A DNA stretch of 64,000 bases from Acidaminobacter sp. (GCA_009881125.1 WXFH01000040.1:1-64000); one strand, 5' to 3'; shown: positions 1 through 8,764, numbered from the stretch's first letter. Translations and numbers: made by a program. The notes: generated by a model not told the origin, from the sequence alone.

Positions 1-3
1 CAT

Positions 4-56
4 AAAAAAACCGCAGGTTGAAAACGATTTCGTTAGAAATTATTTTCAATCTGCGG
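4..56 (-). terminator. Intrinsic terminator of the rhodanese lipoprotein gene
   Basis: Arms CCGCAGGTTGAAAA (11-24) and TTTTCAATCTGCGG (43-56) form a stem with one mismatch. It is followed, reading the minus strand, by seven T (A run at 4-10). It lies 117 bp past the stop of the gene at 173. Confidence 0.85.
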
Positions 57-172
57 TTAAAACACGAGCCGCTGTTCTATGAAATCTTTTGTTTTATTTC
101 ATTGTCCTCTTGACGGATAGCATATCAGAGTGAGCTCTCTTCTGTGTGGTGCCGCTTTTATTTATGCATGTC

Positions 173-1135
173 TTAGTTTGTTACTAACTCAAAACCTTTG
201 TTAACCCAACCCATAGGCTGGTTAGCTTCCATGCCTGCGCCGCCATTCAGGGACACAGCGTCAACGCCGAGAAGTCTCATGCCTGCAACAGCTTGGCCAG
301 CGGTTTGGCCAGTATAGCAGTAGACGACTACAGTTTTATCCATTGGAAGTGCAGCGAAGCCTGCTTCCATGCCCTTGCCGAAAGGAAGGTTCTCTGCGCC
401 GGCAATGTGGCCTTTAGCAAAGTCTTCAGCTTTACGGACGTCGAGGATGTAAATGCTCTCGTCAGCCGCATCGACCATAGCTTTGAGTTCATCTTCAGAA
501 ACTTTGTAGTTAGCGTACTTCGTTTCTTTCACAGCAGCAAGACCGCCGTAGTAAGCATCCATAGCAGCCTGGACTGCAGGATCGATAGCTGCTTCAACTG
601 TTGGGAACGCGTTAGCGGTCGTTTCAGTGATGTCAGCAACGCCTTCTACTTTGGAAATGCCCATGTTCCAGCCAAGGTGAACGCTCTTTGCGTCAAAGCC
701 GGCAACATTCAGCGTGTTGACCGCTTGGCCAGCAGTTTGGCCTGTATAGCAGTAGACATAAACTGTCTTATCAGCAGGGATGAATTTGAGGTTTTCTGCG
801 ATTGCAGGACCCCAAGGCGCGTTGACAGCACCCTTGACGTGGCCTTTGCCATAGTCTTCAGCAGAACGAATGTCGAGAATGAATGCATCAGTGCCAGCAG
901 CGACTGCCGCTACGAAATCCTTGTCTGAAATCTTGTAGACATCAGCAGGCATGTTAGCAAAATAGCCATTGACCAGATCGCCGACGACATCAGCTTCTGC
1001 CGGTGCTTCTGCAGGTGTTTCCGTTGGAGCTGCCTCCATTGGAGCCTGAGCTTCAACAGGCTTTGAGCAAGCGCTCGCACTGATGGCAAGTACCAAAATC
1101 ATGAGCAATGACAACCATTTAAAACGATTTTTCAT
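173..1135 (-). CDS. Lipoprotein with two rhodanese domains
   Basis: Predicted 320-residue extracytoplasmic sulfurtransferase. The N-terminus is a lipoprotein signal with lipobox SASAC (Cys23), followed by an Ala/Pro/Glu-rich linker. Two rhodanese-like domains follow (about 65-165 and 195-315). Each has an EDY/EDF..GHI/GHV segment and an active-site loop CYTGQT preceded by a hydrophobic strand, so both domains keep the persulfide-forming Cys. The ATG is preceded by GGGGGAT. It lies 45 bp downstream of a second rhodanese lipoprotein on the same strand and probably shares its transcript. Rhodaneses move sulfane sulfur between donors such as thiosulfate and thiols. An extracellular location next to a sulfur transporter locus (7-12 kb) suggests a role in capturing sulfur, which is inference. 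It could instead be a redox or stress protein. Confidence 0.85.
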   Translation of the reverse strand: MKNRFKWLSLLMILVLAISASACSKPVEAQAPMEAAPTETPAEAPAEADVVGDLVNGYFANMPADVYKISDKDFVAAVAAGTDAFILDIRSAEDYGKGHVKGAVNAPWGPAIAENLKFIPADKTVYVYCYTGQTAGQAVNTLNVAGFDAKSVHLGWNMGISKVEGVADITETTANAFPTVEAAIDPAVQAAMDAYYGGLAAVKETKYANYKVSEDELKAMVDAADESIYILDVRKAEDFAKGHIAGAENLPFGKGMEAGFAALPMDKTVVVYCYTGQTAGQAVAGMRLLGVDAVSLNGGAGMEANQPMGWVNKGFELVTN

Positions 1136-1180
1136 GTTTATCCCCCTAATTGTATGTACTGTTTGTTGCTCTTTCTATCC

Positions 1181-2086
1181 TTAAGAAGCGTCTTGTACAG
1201 TTGCTTCGACAGGCCCTGCCGGTGATGTTGTCTCTTCTCCTGAAACGCTCCACTCGAGCCAAGCGCCGTCATACACTTTGACATTGCTGTAACCCGCTTC
1301 TTTAAGAAGAAGCATGGTTTGTGTCGCGCGAACGGATGACTTGCAATAGAGAAGAATTGGTGCATCTTTTTCAAGTCCGAGATCCTTATAGTTCAGGTAG
1401 ATATCTCTGGCTGATTTAAAAGTGCCATCAGAATAGAGGTTTTGAGTGTGCGGGTATAGAATAGCGGTAGGAATCGCGCCTTCATCAAATTCCGCCGGCG
1501 TTCTGACGTCAATAATCGTCGCAGTTCCGTTTACCACAGCGTCCTTGACGTCCTCAATAGTCGCGATCAAGGATGAATCCTGAGCCTTTGAGCTGTAGGA
1601 AGCGCTGACAATCTGAGTCGCGTCGCCGCTGATCTCAAGTCCTGCGTTGACAATGGCAGAGGCCCCACCGTTGACAACTTTAACATTCTCATGGCCGAAA
1701 ATCTTCATGGCCCACCAGAGTCTGGAGGCGAAGATTCCGTCATTCCCGTCATAAACAATGACTGTGGACTCAGGTGAGATCCCACTCTTGCTCATGACGC
1801 GGTTGAATTGCTGAGGCGTGCCCAGCATTCCTGCTACGGTACCCTGGCCGTTCAGCTCATCCGGTGACAGATTGACCGCGCCTTTGAGGTGACCTTTGTT
1901 GTAATCCTCGGCAGCCCGAGCGTCCACCACAACGACACCTTCCTGAGCCATCAGGTCAGCCAGCGCCGAAGCTTCGACAATGTTCTGAGATTCCGTATAG
2001 GCCGTGCTGCCCGCGCAAGCGGCCAACGCGCCCAGCATCAATACAAGTACCAAACTGAGCAGCCATTTTTTCGTTCGTTTCTGCAT
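1181..2086 (-). CDS. Lipoprotein thiosulfate sulfurtransferase (SseA-like, two rhodanese domains)
   Basis: 301 residues from the ATG at 2086, chosen over the upstream in-frame ATG at 2134 because AGGAGGG sits 6-7 bases before it. Lipobox LAACAG marks a membrane-anchored, secreted protein. The N-terminal rhodanese domain has Asp in place of the catalytic Cys (VIVYDGNDG). The C-terminal domain keeps CKSSVRA. One inactive plus one active domain is the normal architecture of thiosulfate or mercaptopyruvate sulfurtransferases. It is the first gene of a probable two-gene unit with the double-rhodanese protein at 173. The substrate is not visible in the sequence. Confidence 0.87.
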   Translation of the reverse strand: MQKRTKKWLLSLVLVLMLGALAACAGSTAYTESQNIVEASALADLMAQEGVVVVDARAAEDYNKGHLKGAVNLSPDELNGQGTVAGMLGTPQQFNRVMSKSGISPESTVIVYDGNDGIFASRLWWAMKIFGHENVKVVNGGASAIVNAGLEISGDATQIVSASYSSKAQDSSLIATIEDVKDAVVNGTATIIDVRTPAEFDEGAIPTAILYPHTQNLYSDGTFKSARDIYLNYKDLGLEKDAPILLYCKSSVRATQTMLLLKEAGYSNVKVYDGAWLEWSVSGEETTSPAGPVEATVQDAS

Positions 2087-2262
2087 AATACCCTCCTGCG
2101 TGAGTCGTGCCTTTAAGGGAGACATGTCAAACACGCCAAATGATTGTTAATTATTTTACAAACGAATCTGCTATCATTATACCTTAAGGTCAAGGCGTTT
2201 AGATATTAGATCTGCTTATACTGCATAGTGAATTATCATAGTTCGTTAAGGACTTGTCATTA

Positions 2263-2271
2263 TGCTATAAT
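2263..2271 (+). promoter_or_regulatory. Extended -10 promoter for the membrane glycosyltransferase
   Basis: TGCTATAAT fits an extended -10 (TGnTATAAT). No good -35 is found 17 bases upstream. It lies 53 bp before the ATG at 2324, which has the ribosome site GGGAGGC. Confidence 0.5.
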
Positions 2272-2323
2272 GTAAGCGGGCTTTTTGAGTACATTTTGAG
2301 TACAAAATGAAGGGAGGCGTCAA

Positions 2324-3856
2324 ATGCCATTTCTCCGAAAGCACTGGTTTTTCATCCTGATCGCCATTTACACCTTCTTCAGCCTCCTATGGCTGACGCG
2401 TTTCCCCTTCGTTCATTCAGACGAAAGCTGGCTCAGCGGCCTGACCCGCCAAATGATGACCCTCAAATCATTCCAGGTTACAGAGCCGTTTTTCGACCTC
2501 TATCCACGCAATCCCCACGCCATCAAACTATTATTTCACACACTTCAAATGCCCTGGATCCTCACTCTGGGCTATTCCATTTTGTCTGTGCGGCTCATGT
2601 CCCTTTGCTTCGGCATCCTGACCCTGATCACCTTTCGCCGAGTCCTGATCCGCCTCGACATTTCCGCTCAGACCGCCTCCCTGGGCGCTCTCCTCCTCGG
2701 CGCGTCGTCGCAATTCGTCTACGCCAGCCACACTGCCCGTCAGGAAATCGTCGTTCTCTTTTTCATGCTTCTGGCCCTGGAGCGCCTGCTCGCAGACCGT
2801 CCGTGGACCGGTGCCGCCATCAGCGCGGCCGGGCTCTGGCTGCATCCCAACGGCTTCATTGCCGCCGGGATCCTGTTTTTTATCATCCTCATCCTAAAAA
2901 GAAGGGCTCTGCCGATGGTCATCCTCACCCACACCCTCTCCCTGTTCCTGATCATAGCAGCCAGTCTTGCTCTGGATCCCCACTTTTTTACGAACTATCT
3001 CAGCTATGGCGACACCCTCGAGGTCACCGCGGACGCCGCCAGCCGCCTCGAAAATTTCAGGGACTTTTACCTCAAGCTTTATCACAGAATCAGCGCCACC
3101 TACTATAACGCCAACATTCTCCCGTGGCTCACTGCGCTGCCGGTTATTATCCTCATAGACCTTCTGTCGAAGCACAAACGTGCCTCCTATGTTGGATTCA
3201 CAGCGATTCTCGTGTTAAATGCCGCTTTGCTGGCTATTGGCCGTTTTAATCCCACCTCGATCCTGTTTGCCTTTCCATGGGTGATTTTGATTCTGACCGC
3301 CTCCCTAGAAAAAGCAGGGCAGGTTATAACATTCAGTTCAAAGACAAAATTGAAAAACCTAAACTTAGCTGGCATCCCTTGGCACTATGGGCTGCTGATC
3401 CTCATGATTGCTTGTTCTGTCTACGGCACCGCCAAGGAAGTCATGAAGACGGCAGAGGATGATTACAACGGATATCTGAACCAGATCAAAACAGTCATTC
3501 CCAATGGTTCCAAGGTTCTGGGCAACCTCAACACCGAGTATGCCTTCGGCCCCGGCGAACTGCTGGACTACCGCAACTTAGAGTTTCTGGAAGAAAGCAA
3601 CCTGACCTTAACTGATTATATCGAAACCCGGGGCATTCGCTATATTATTCTGACGGATGAACTGGCCTATATCGCCAGAAACCCGAAGTGGAACATCCTC
3701 TATGGTGATGTCTCAAAATGGCTGCCGGAGCTTGAAACCCTCCTCGCAGAACGAGGCCGTGAATTGCTTCGCTTCCGGGATGACACTTACAGTGTCCGAA
3801 TCGTACGTTATATCCACACGCCGGAGTGGTATACGACGGTGTATGAATTGAAGTGA
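2324..3856 (+). CDS. Polytopic membrane glycosyltransferase, GT-C fold (ArnT/PMT-like)
   Basis: 510 residues, with about ten hydrophobic segments in the first 370 and a soluble C-terminal domain. The first luminal loop carries the acidic pair of GT-C enzymes (HSDESWLSG, about residues 31-39), expected to bind a lipid-phosphate sugar donor. The family (dolichyl- or undecaprenyl-phosphate-sugar glycosyltransferases) transfers a sugar to an extracytoplasmic acceptor. The ATG follows AGGGAGGCGTCAA. It is a single gene ending in a terminator shared with the convergent glycosyltransferase/ATP-grasp gene. Acceptor and sugar are unknown. Neighbouring sugar genes point to cell-surface glycan or protein glycosylation. 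Confidence 0.75.
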   Translation: MPFLRKHWFFILIAIYTFFSLLWLTRFPFVHSDESWLSGLTRQMMTLKSFQVTEPFFDLYPRNPHAIKLLFHTLQMPWILTLGYSILSVRLMSLCFGILTLITFRRVLIRLDISAQTASLGALLLGASSQFVYASHTARQEIVVLFFMLLALERLLADRPWTGAAISAAGLWLHPNGFIAAGILFFIILILKRRALPMVILTHTLSLFLIIAASLALDPHFFTNYLSYGDTLEVTADAASRLENFRDFYLKLYHRISATYYNANILPWLTALPVIILIDLLSKHKRASYVGFTAILVLNAALLAIGRFNPTSILFAFPWVILILTASLEKAGQVITFSSKTKLKNLNLAGIPWHYGLLILMIACSVYGTAKEVMKTAEDDYNGYLNQIKTVIPNGSKVLGNLNTEYAFGPGELLDYRNLEFLEESNLTLTDYIETRGIRYIILTDELAYIARNPKWNILYGDVSKWLPELETLLAERGRELLRFRDDTYSVRIVRYIHTPEWYTTVYELK

Positions 3857-3865
3857 TTTACGGAG

Positions 3866-3892
3866 GAAACTCGGTGTCAGACACCGAGTTTC
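3866..3892. repeat. GGTGTC(A/T)GACACC palindrome, dispersed copy 1
   Basis: Perfect dyad with 12-bp arms GAAACTCGGTGT / ACACCGAGTTTC around CAG. It lies directly between the stop at 3856 and a terminator. The same core recurs near 7.6, 13.8 and 39.2 kb. Confidence 0.85.
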
Positions 3893-3937
3893 AAAAAAAG
3901 GCAGAACAGCGGCCGGCGGCCGCTGTTCTGCCTTTTT
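3893..3937. terminator. Bidirectional intrinsic terminator between convergent genes
   Basis: Stem GGCAGAACAGCGGCC (3900-3914) / GGCCGCTGTTCTGCC (3918-3932) is perfect over 15 bp. It has TTTTT on the plus side and seven A (T on the minus strand) on the other side. Confidence 0.92.
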
Positions 3938-3954
3938 CCTTCCATGTACTTACA

Positions 3955-5988
3955 TCATCGCCGCTTCCGCACCAACAACGCGTTACCCTCAGCACCCTCC
4001 ATCTCAATGGACATCCGGGCAAACATGTCCGCCACGGCCGCATCCAGGCCCGCCTCATCTTCAGAGGTCACCACAAAATAGCCCGCCCGCTGGGTTGCAT
4101 TGGCAATGCCCCCAATAGTCTGCCCTTCTTCATAATGAAACCCATAATCCAGGCAGGCAGCCGTTGGCTGCGCACTGAGCCGCCTGACCGTCCCCGGCTC
4201 AGAAAAAAACAGCTGTGCGGACAATCGACGCCCGACCTTTTTCCAGTCGTAGGCCTCAAGAGCACTGAAGTTCGAGGTTTCTCCCAGCGCGCCTTCAATC
4301 ATCCAGCGCAGCCAGTCGCAGCCCGTCAATTCAGGCATCCAGATGTCCTCGTAGGCGCCGCCAATCCGGCACGCCAGCTCGTTCACCACAGTCGTTTCAC
4401 CCAGCAGATACTGGATATACACCGGTCCATTAAAAATGTCAAAGGCTTCGACAATGCGCTTGGAAAGCGCCAGCACCTCATCGGCATGAGTCTCGAAGTG
4501 TTTCGTGGGGAACTCATGGGCGACGCAAATGCCAATGCGCTCCTGCTCCGCGAACGTTACACGGTCCGTCAAAGCGAGCGGGTACAGCTTCCCATCCCGG
4601 ACCCAGCCGGAAAAAGTGACCTCATCGCCGGAAATAAATTTTTCAACGAGGATCCGTTCGTCCCTGGAATACCTGAGCACCTCCTCAAAGCGCGCCGCAG
4701 CCTCTTCCGGAGAGTTTACCCGGAAAATGCCGCGCTGGCCCTGGGAATCCACCGGTTTGACAACCCCGGGCATCAAGGCTTCAAGGACCTCCAGACCATC
4801 TGAGGGGTGCCATAAGGTGTAGGGCGCCGTCGGGATCCCGCAGGTGTCGAGCCTCCGCTTCATCACGCCCTTGTGGGTCGCCCCCAGAGCGGTGTTCACG
4901 CTGATCAGCGACGGCAGCCCCATCTCCCGCGCGACTTTGGCCGCGGTGAGCACCGGCTGGTCCGTCCCCGTGGTCATCACCCCATCGGCAGAAAACTTGC
5001 GAGCCAGTTCCAGGCAGGCGTCGGTGTCGAAAACATCGGCTAAGCCTTCTTCGTCAGAAATCTTTTTTGCGGGTGCCGATGGTTCCCAGTCCACCGCCAC
5101 CACCCCATACCCCAGCTCCTGGGCGCGTTTCACTGCGTTGACCTGAAGCTTCCCCGCGCCAAGCAGCATCAGCTTCTTGCTGCAGCGTCGACTTTCAGGT
5201 CTCAAGTCGGAACCCTCCGATTGGACTATTACCGGCGTCTCCTCCACCAGGGCGTAGGCCGCCCTGCGTTTCAAACCCTCAGGCATGAGAGAGCGGCGCC
5301 CATAATACAGCCACGTCCTGAAATACAGCGCGCACAGCGACGCAAAGGTATAGCCAGACCGGCCGGCCGCCCGAGGCTGCCGTTCAACGGGATGATTCCC
5401 AATCATCAAAGTCTCTTTGATCACCAGGGCAGAAATGTAGGCGAAGCGATACTGTGTTTCGACAATCCGGTCCCTAAGCCCGCGACGCATAACCCTAAAA
5501 GAACTGATCTCGACGTTTTCAGGCTTTCCAATCTGGGTGTTGAACAGCCAGTCCCTGAGGGAGGAGCCTAGTGTTCGGATCCGCTCTCCCTTGTAGGGGT
5601 AGATGCCGTAGACTATGTCTTGATTTTCGGCCAACAATTGGCGGATCATGTCTTTTAATGAGGCCGCCGGATGCTGAAGGTCGTCGTCCATGGTCGCGAT
5701 CAGGTCTCCAGTAGCGTGGCGCAGGCCGCACAGGGTGGCATTTTGCTGGCCATAGTTTTTTGACAGGCGAAATCCGCGAATCCGCGCGTCTCTGGCGGCC
5801 AACGCGCGGATCACTTCAAAGCTGCCGTCGGTGCTGCCGTCGTCCACCAGGAGGAGTTCGAGGGTAAAGGAACCATCGGCAGAAAGCTCTGAATCCTTGG
5901 CGGGCAAAAGATTGCCGAAGATCTCAGTGGTCAGCCGCGGCAGGACGGGCGCTGAATTATAGACCGGTATGACTATGGATAAGCGCAT
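3955..5988 (-). CDS. Fusion of family 2 glycosyltransferase and ATP-grasp ligase
   Basis: 677 residues. Residues 1-215 are a GT-A family 2 glycosyltransferase: IVIPVYNS start, LLVDDGSTDGS nucleotide site, MDDDLQHP acidic motif at 100-107, and a C-terminal KETLMIG segment as in DPM-type enzymes. About residues 268-660 form an ATP-grasp protein: LLGAGKLQ Rossmann start, VKPVDSQGQRGI phosphate-binding segment, and VNELACRIGG near the metal site, as in carboxylate-amine ligases. The two halves are normally separate proteins. There is no membrane segment at the end of the GT2 part. The gene overlaps the upstream WecE-like gene by 32 bases, so translation is probably coupled. I infer a sugar-transfer step combined with amide or peptide bond formation on a surface glycan. 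The frame is continuous through the junction. Confidence 0.85.
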   Translation of the reverse strand: MRLSIVIPVYNSAPVLPRLTTEIFGNLLPAKDSELSADGSFTLELLLVDDGSTDGSFEVIRALAARDARIRGFRLSKNYGQQNATLCGLRHATGDLIATMDDDLQHPAASLKDMIRQLLAENQDIVYGIYPYKGERIRTLGSSLRDWLFNTQIGKPENVEISSFRVMRRGLRDRIVETQYRFAYISALVIKETLMIGNHPVERQPRAAGRSGYTFASLCALYFRTWLYYGRRSLMPEGLKRRAAYALVEETPVIVQSEGSDLRPESRRCSKKLMLLGAGKLQVNAVKRAQELGYGVVAVDWEPSAPAKKISDEEGLADVFDTDACLELARKFSADGVMTTGTDQPVLTAAKVAREMGLPSLISVNTALGATHKGVMKRRLDTCGIPTAPYTLWHPSDGLEVLEALMPGVVKPVDSQGQRGIFRVNSPEEAAARFEEVLRYSRDERILVEKFISGDEVTFSGWVRDGKLYPLALTDRVTFAEQERIGICVAHEFPTKHFETHADEVLALSKRIVEAFDIFNGPVYIQYLLGETTVVNELACRIGGAYEDIWMPELTGCDWLRWMIEGALGETSNFSALEAYDWKKVGRRLSAQLFFSEPGTVRRLSAQPTAACLDYGFHYEEGQTIGGIANATQRAGYFVVTSEDEAGLDAAVADMFARMSIEMEGAEGNALLVRKRR

Positions 5989-7132
5989 CCTTCAAAACCT
6001 CGCAGACATAATCGATTTCGGAATCTTCCAAGTGTTGGGACAGGGGCAGCCGGACCACGCATTTGCCAAGGTCGCTGTCTAGCCCCGAGAAAAGTGCCGG
6101 GTCGCATCTGAAGGCGCGGCCGTGGGGTGAGGCGTGCAGCGGCTGATAATGGGTTCTGACGTCGATGCCGCGGGACTGCATGAAGGCCATGAAAGCGCCT
6201 GCCACGGCGGATGCGCGGAAGCGAACGAAGAACAGGTGACCGTTGCCACTTGGGTCATCTTTCGTGAAGCTCAGGATCTCAGGGACTGATGTCGCACCCA
6301 GAACCGCTTCATAACGCCTGACAATGGCTCTGCGCCTTCCGTTGATGGCCTCGAGGTCGTCCAGCTGCGGGGACAGCAGTGCCATGAGCAGCTCAGAGGG
6401 GCTGGCGCTCACGCCTGGGCCCACCCATTCGTAGCGGTCGCGCTGACCCTTTAGAAACTGAAGACGGTCCGTCCCTTTCTGGTGGTAGATCTGCGCCTGG
6501 TCCCATTTGGCCTGCTTTGAGGCGTTGACCAGGAGGAGGCCGCCTTCGCCTGAGGTGAGGTTTTTGGTATCGTGAAAGGAGATGGCGCCAAAATCGCCAA
6601 TGCTCCCGAGGGCTCGGCCGTGCCAGGTGCTGCCAATGGCCTGGGCAGCGTCCTCGATCAAGGTCAGCTCATGGGCTTGGCAGAGGGCCATCAGCGCCCC
6701 CAGATCCGCGGGAACTCCGCCGTAATGAACCGGCATGACCGCTTTGACTTTGGGCGAGAGGAGACGTTCAACGCTATTGGGATCCAGGCAGAGGGTTTCC
6801 GGGGTTACCGCCGCAAAGACGGGCGTGGCGCCCACACTTAAAATTGCGTTGGCACAGGACGCGTAAGTATAGGAGGGCAGGATCACTTCATCTCCTGGTC
6901 CAATGCCGCTGAGCGCGACTGCCATTTCCAGGGCCTGGCTGGCGCTGGTGGTCATCAGGAGCATCGAGTCTGGAATCAGGCCGCTGAGCTTCTCTAAAAC
7001 CAGTTGGGTGTAAGGCCCATCCCCTGACCAGTGGCTGAGCGCCGGTTCAAAGCCAACGCTGCTGCCAAGGCTTTTTGTGAGTGCCTCGACCATCGGCCAG
7101 GTTGCTTTTATTCGATTAAATGGCACGTTCAT
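5957..7132 (-). CDS. DegT/WecE-family PLP sugar aminotransferase
   Basis: 391 residues from the ATG at 7132 (AAAGGAA upstream). The open frame extends a further 148 codons, but that part is low-quality sequence. It belongs to the DegT/DnrJ/EryC1/StrS family: SASQALEMA, LPSYTYASCANAI, the IEDAAQAIGS aspartate that contacts the pyridine nitrogen, and HDTKN with the PLP lysine followed by SGEGG. This pattern is closest to WecE/RffA, which makes dTDP-4-amino-4,6-dideoxygalactose from the 4-keto sugar. The RfbB that would make the 4-keto precursor is encoded 24 kb away (31127). It overlaps the next gene by 32 bases. The exact product stereochemistry cannot be read from sequence. Confidence 0.85.
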   Translation of the reverse strand: MNVPFNRIKATWPMVEALTKSLGSSVGFEPALSHWSGDGPYTQLVLEKLSGLIPDSMLLMTTSASQALEMAVALSGIGPGDEVILPSYTYASCANAILSVGATPVFAAVTPETLCLDPNSVERLLSPKVKAVMPVHYGGVPADLGALMALCQAHELTLIEDAAQAIGSTWHGRALGSIGDFGAISFHDTKNLTSGEGGLLLVNASKQAKWDQAQIYHQKGTDRLQFLKGQRDRYEWVGPGVSASPSELLMALLSPQLDDLEAINGRRRAIVRRYEAVLGATSVPEILSFTKDDPSGNGHLFFVRFRASAVAGAFMAFMQSRGIDVRTHYQPLHASPHGRAFRCDPALFSGLDSDLGKCVVRLPLSQHLEDSEIDYVCEVLKDALIHSHTGL

Positions 7133-7213
7133 AAGCCTGTTCCTTTCTGTGTCGAGGGTCCCGGCAGAGCACCGATTACATTTTGCTTCAAAGCACGACA
7201 AGCGCAGTTTCAT

Positions 7214-7222
7214 TTGATATAA
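7214..7222 (+). promoter_or_regulatory. Extended -10 promoter for the small TusA-like gene
   Basis: TGATATAAT is an extended -10, 23 bp before the ATG at 7245. No recognisable -35. The leader is very short. Confidence 0.5.
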
Positions 7223-7244
7223 TGGGATTTGAGGTGATTCGATT

Positions 7245-7481
7245 ATGCCCATTGACGGTAAAATAGACTGTTTTGGAGATATATGCCCGGTGCCGCTGAT
7301 CAAGCTCGAGCGCGCGCTTAAAACCATGGTCCCCGGCGACTCTGTCATCCTGGTCACAGACCACTCCTGTGTTCCTGAATCCGTCATAGACAGGTTTGGA
7401 AGTGAGCATATTAGCGTCGACTCAGACGAGGTCATGAACGGCGTTTGGGAAATTACTGTGACTAAACGGATCATAGGATAA
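7245..7481 (+). CDS. TusA/SirA-family sulfur carrier protein
   Basis: 78 residues, the usual size for the family. The CPxP motif (CPVPLIKLERAL, Cys14) carries the persulfide-accepting cysteine. A second Cys (SCVPES) matches a position common in YedF-like members. ATG with upstream GAGGTGATTCG. It is a single-gene unit between a promoter and a terminator. TusA-type proteins take up sulfane sulfur and pass it to acceptors. Here it is likely part of the same sulfur system as the genes at 8.8-11.7 kb and the rhodaneses at 0.2-2.1 kb, which is an inference from proximity. Confidence 0.85.
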   Translation: MPIDGKIDCFGDICPVPLIKLERALKTMVPGDSVILVTDHSCVPESVIDRFGSEHISVDSDEVMNGVWEITVTKRIIG

Positions 7482-7513
7482 ATGCGACACATTACCTCTG
7501 AAATAAGGTAAGC

Positions 7514-7545
7514 CAGCACCCTCACCGAAGAGGGTGCTTTTTCTT
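7514..7545 (+). terminator. Intrinsic terminator after TusA-like gene
   Basis: AGCACCCTC / GAGGGTGCT stem with loop ACCGAA and TTTTCTTT tail. Confidence 0.9.
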
Positions 7546-7581
7546 TGTTAAAAAAGTGCTTTGGTGACGCGGACAACTTTC

Positions 7582-7642
7582 AACTTGGTGTCTGACACCA
7601 AGTTCAACTCGGTGTCAGGCACCGTAACATTTCTGTAACATT
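7582..7642. repeat. GGTGTCTGACACC palindromes with GTAACATTTCTGTAACA module
   Basis: AACTTGGTGTCTGACACCAAGTT (7582-7604) is a near-perfect dyad. A second core GGTGTCAGGCACC (7611-7623) runs directly into GTAACATTTCTGTAACA (7624-7640). The latter module recurs, with one base change, at 34626-34642 after a different hairpin. The run fills the gap between a terminator and the convergent LysR gene. Confidence 0.8.
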
Positions 7643-7657
7643 CCCGTCCCCAAAAAC

Positions 7658-8554
7658 CTAACAAAACGAGTCTTCGCCCATCTCCATAAAGCAGTCCACG
7701 GTCTCGCAGCTGGCGCTGGACATAAACGCCTGCTGCTTGTTGATGATATAGATATCGTGATAGAGCTCGACGTTCTTGATTGCGACCATCTTGTAATCCC
7801 CGGTATAGAGCTCCTTCTTGACCGCGCTGTACGGCAGAAACGCTATGCCGTAATGATTGTGAATAGACGATTTCACCGCGCTCACGGCGTCAACCTCAAA
7901 CAAAATGCTGAGGTCGTTTTCAGTAAATCCGCTCTTCTTGAGCTCTGCCTTGAGCGGCCCAATGATATAGCGCGAATCTGCCAGGGCAATCAGGTCGTAC
8001 TGCAGCAGCTGCTCAATCTCGATCGCGTCCGGAATCCCGAAGCTCTTCGACGCCACCAGCACCACCTTTTCACGCCCAATCTTCCTGATCTCAAGATCCT
8101 CCGCCACCGGCCGTTCATTCGTCACGCCCATATCACACAAATCATTGCGAACTTCCTTCACAATGTCATCCGTCGTGCTCGAATACAGCTCATACTTATT
8201 GTTGGGAAACCGCCGCTTAATCTTATACAGCGCGCAGGGCAGCGAATAATTCACCAGCGACTTGTCCGCGTTGATGCGGATCGTGTGCGTGCGCTTCTCC
8301 AAATCCCGCATTTCCCTCTGCATCTTCTCAAAGGACTTGATGATGTTATTCGAGTATTTCAAAACAATCCTGCCCATTTCTGTTGGCTCTACCCCCCGGT
8401 TGCTGCGTTCCAGCAGCTTGTAGCCCAGAGAATCCTCCATCTTCTGAATCATCTGACTGAGGGCGGATTGAGAAATATGCGTCTCATTCGCCACCTTCGA
8501 GATACTTTTAGCGTCCACCACTTGCTGAAAATGCTGAAGCATTTCAATATGCAA
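7658..8554 (-). CDS. LysR-family regulator, probable activator of the YeeE/TusA operon
   Basis: 298 residues from a TTG at 8554, preceded by AAGGAG with 9 bases spacing. This gives an N-terminus HIEMLQHF typical of the family. Upstream in-frame ATGs at 8596 and 8644 lack good ribosome sites. The winged-helix segment (KSISKVANETHISQSALSQ, residues about 15-33) is followed by a linker helix and a periplasmic-binding-like effector domain. It is divergent from the YeeE gene at 8826 across 271 bp, the classical LysR layout. An ATG five codons long with stop TGA overlaps the alternative start at 8542 and may be chance. The effector is unknown; a sulfur compound is the natural guess. Confidence 0.85.
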   Translation of the reverse strand: MHIEMLQHFQQVVDAKSISKVANETHISQSALSQMIQKMEDSLGYKLLERSNRGVEPTEMGRIVLKYSNNIIKSFEKMQREMRDLEKRTHTIRINADKSLVNYSLPCALYKIKRRFPNNKYELYSSTTDDIVKEVRNDLCDMGVTNERPVAEDLEIRKIGREKVVLVASKSFGIPDAIEIEQLLQYDLIALADSRYIIGPLKAELKKSGFTENDLSILFEVDAVSAVKSSIHNHYGIAFLPYSAVKKELYTGDYKMVAIKNVELYHDIYIINKQQAFMSSASCETVDCFMEMGEDSFC

Positions 8555-8764
8555 AGCCCATCGTCTCCTTATGACAGCTTGTATTTTATTTGACATCAGA
8601 CCCGTCTGGCAGTGCCAGTGACAGCTGCCGATGGTCATGCCCACAAAACTTTGACAAACAATACACGATCTTCATCCTCATATTAACATCAGTGTTGCTA
8701 ATAACGCTATAAGTTTTTTCAATGTAGCATCATTTTTCTATATGCACGGAACCCACGCACACTG

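Noticed and set aside
3853..4803. 316-codon open frame antisense to the GT2/ATP-grasp gene
   Set aside because: The opposite strand has clear family motifs throughout; the antisense frame is basic and low in domain signals, and it crosses a terminator.
7133..7576. 148-codon N-terminal extension of the WecE-like protein
   Set aside because: The extension has no family similarity and overlaps the divergent TusA-like gene and its promoter; a good ribosome site exists at 7132.
8537..8560. Five-codon leader ORF (MGFAY) at the start of the LysR gene
   Set aside because: The spacing from AAGGAG to its ATG is only three bases; more likely that site serves the TTG at 8554.
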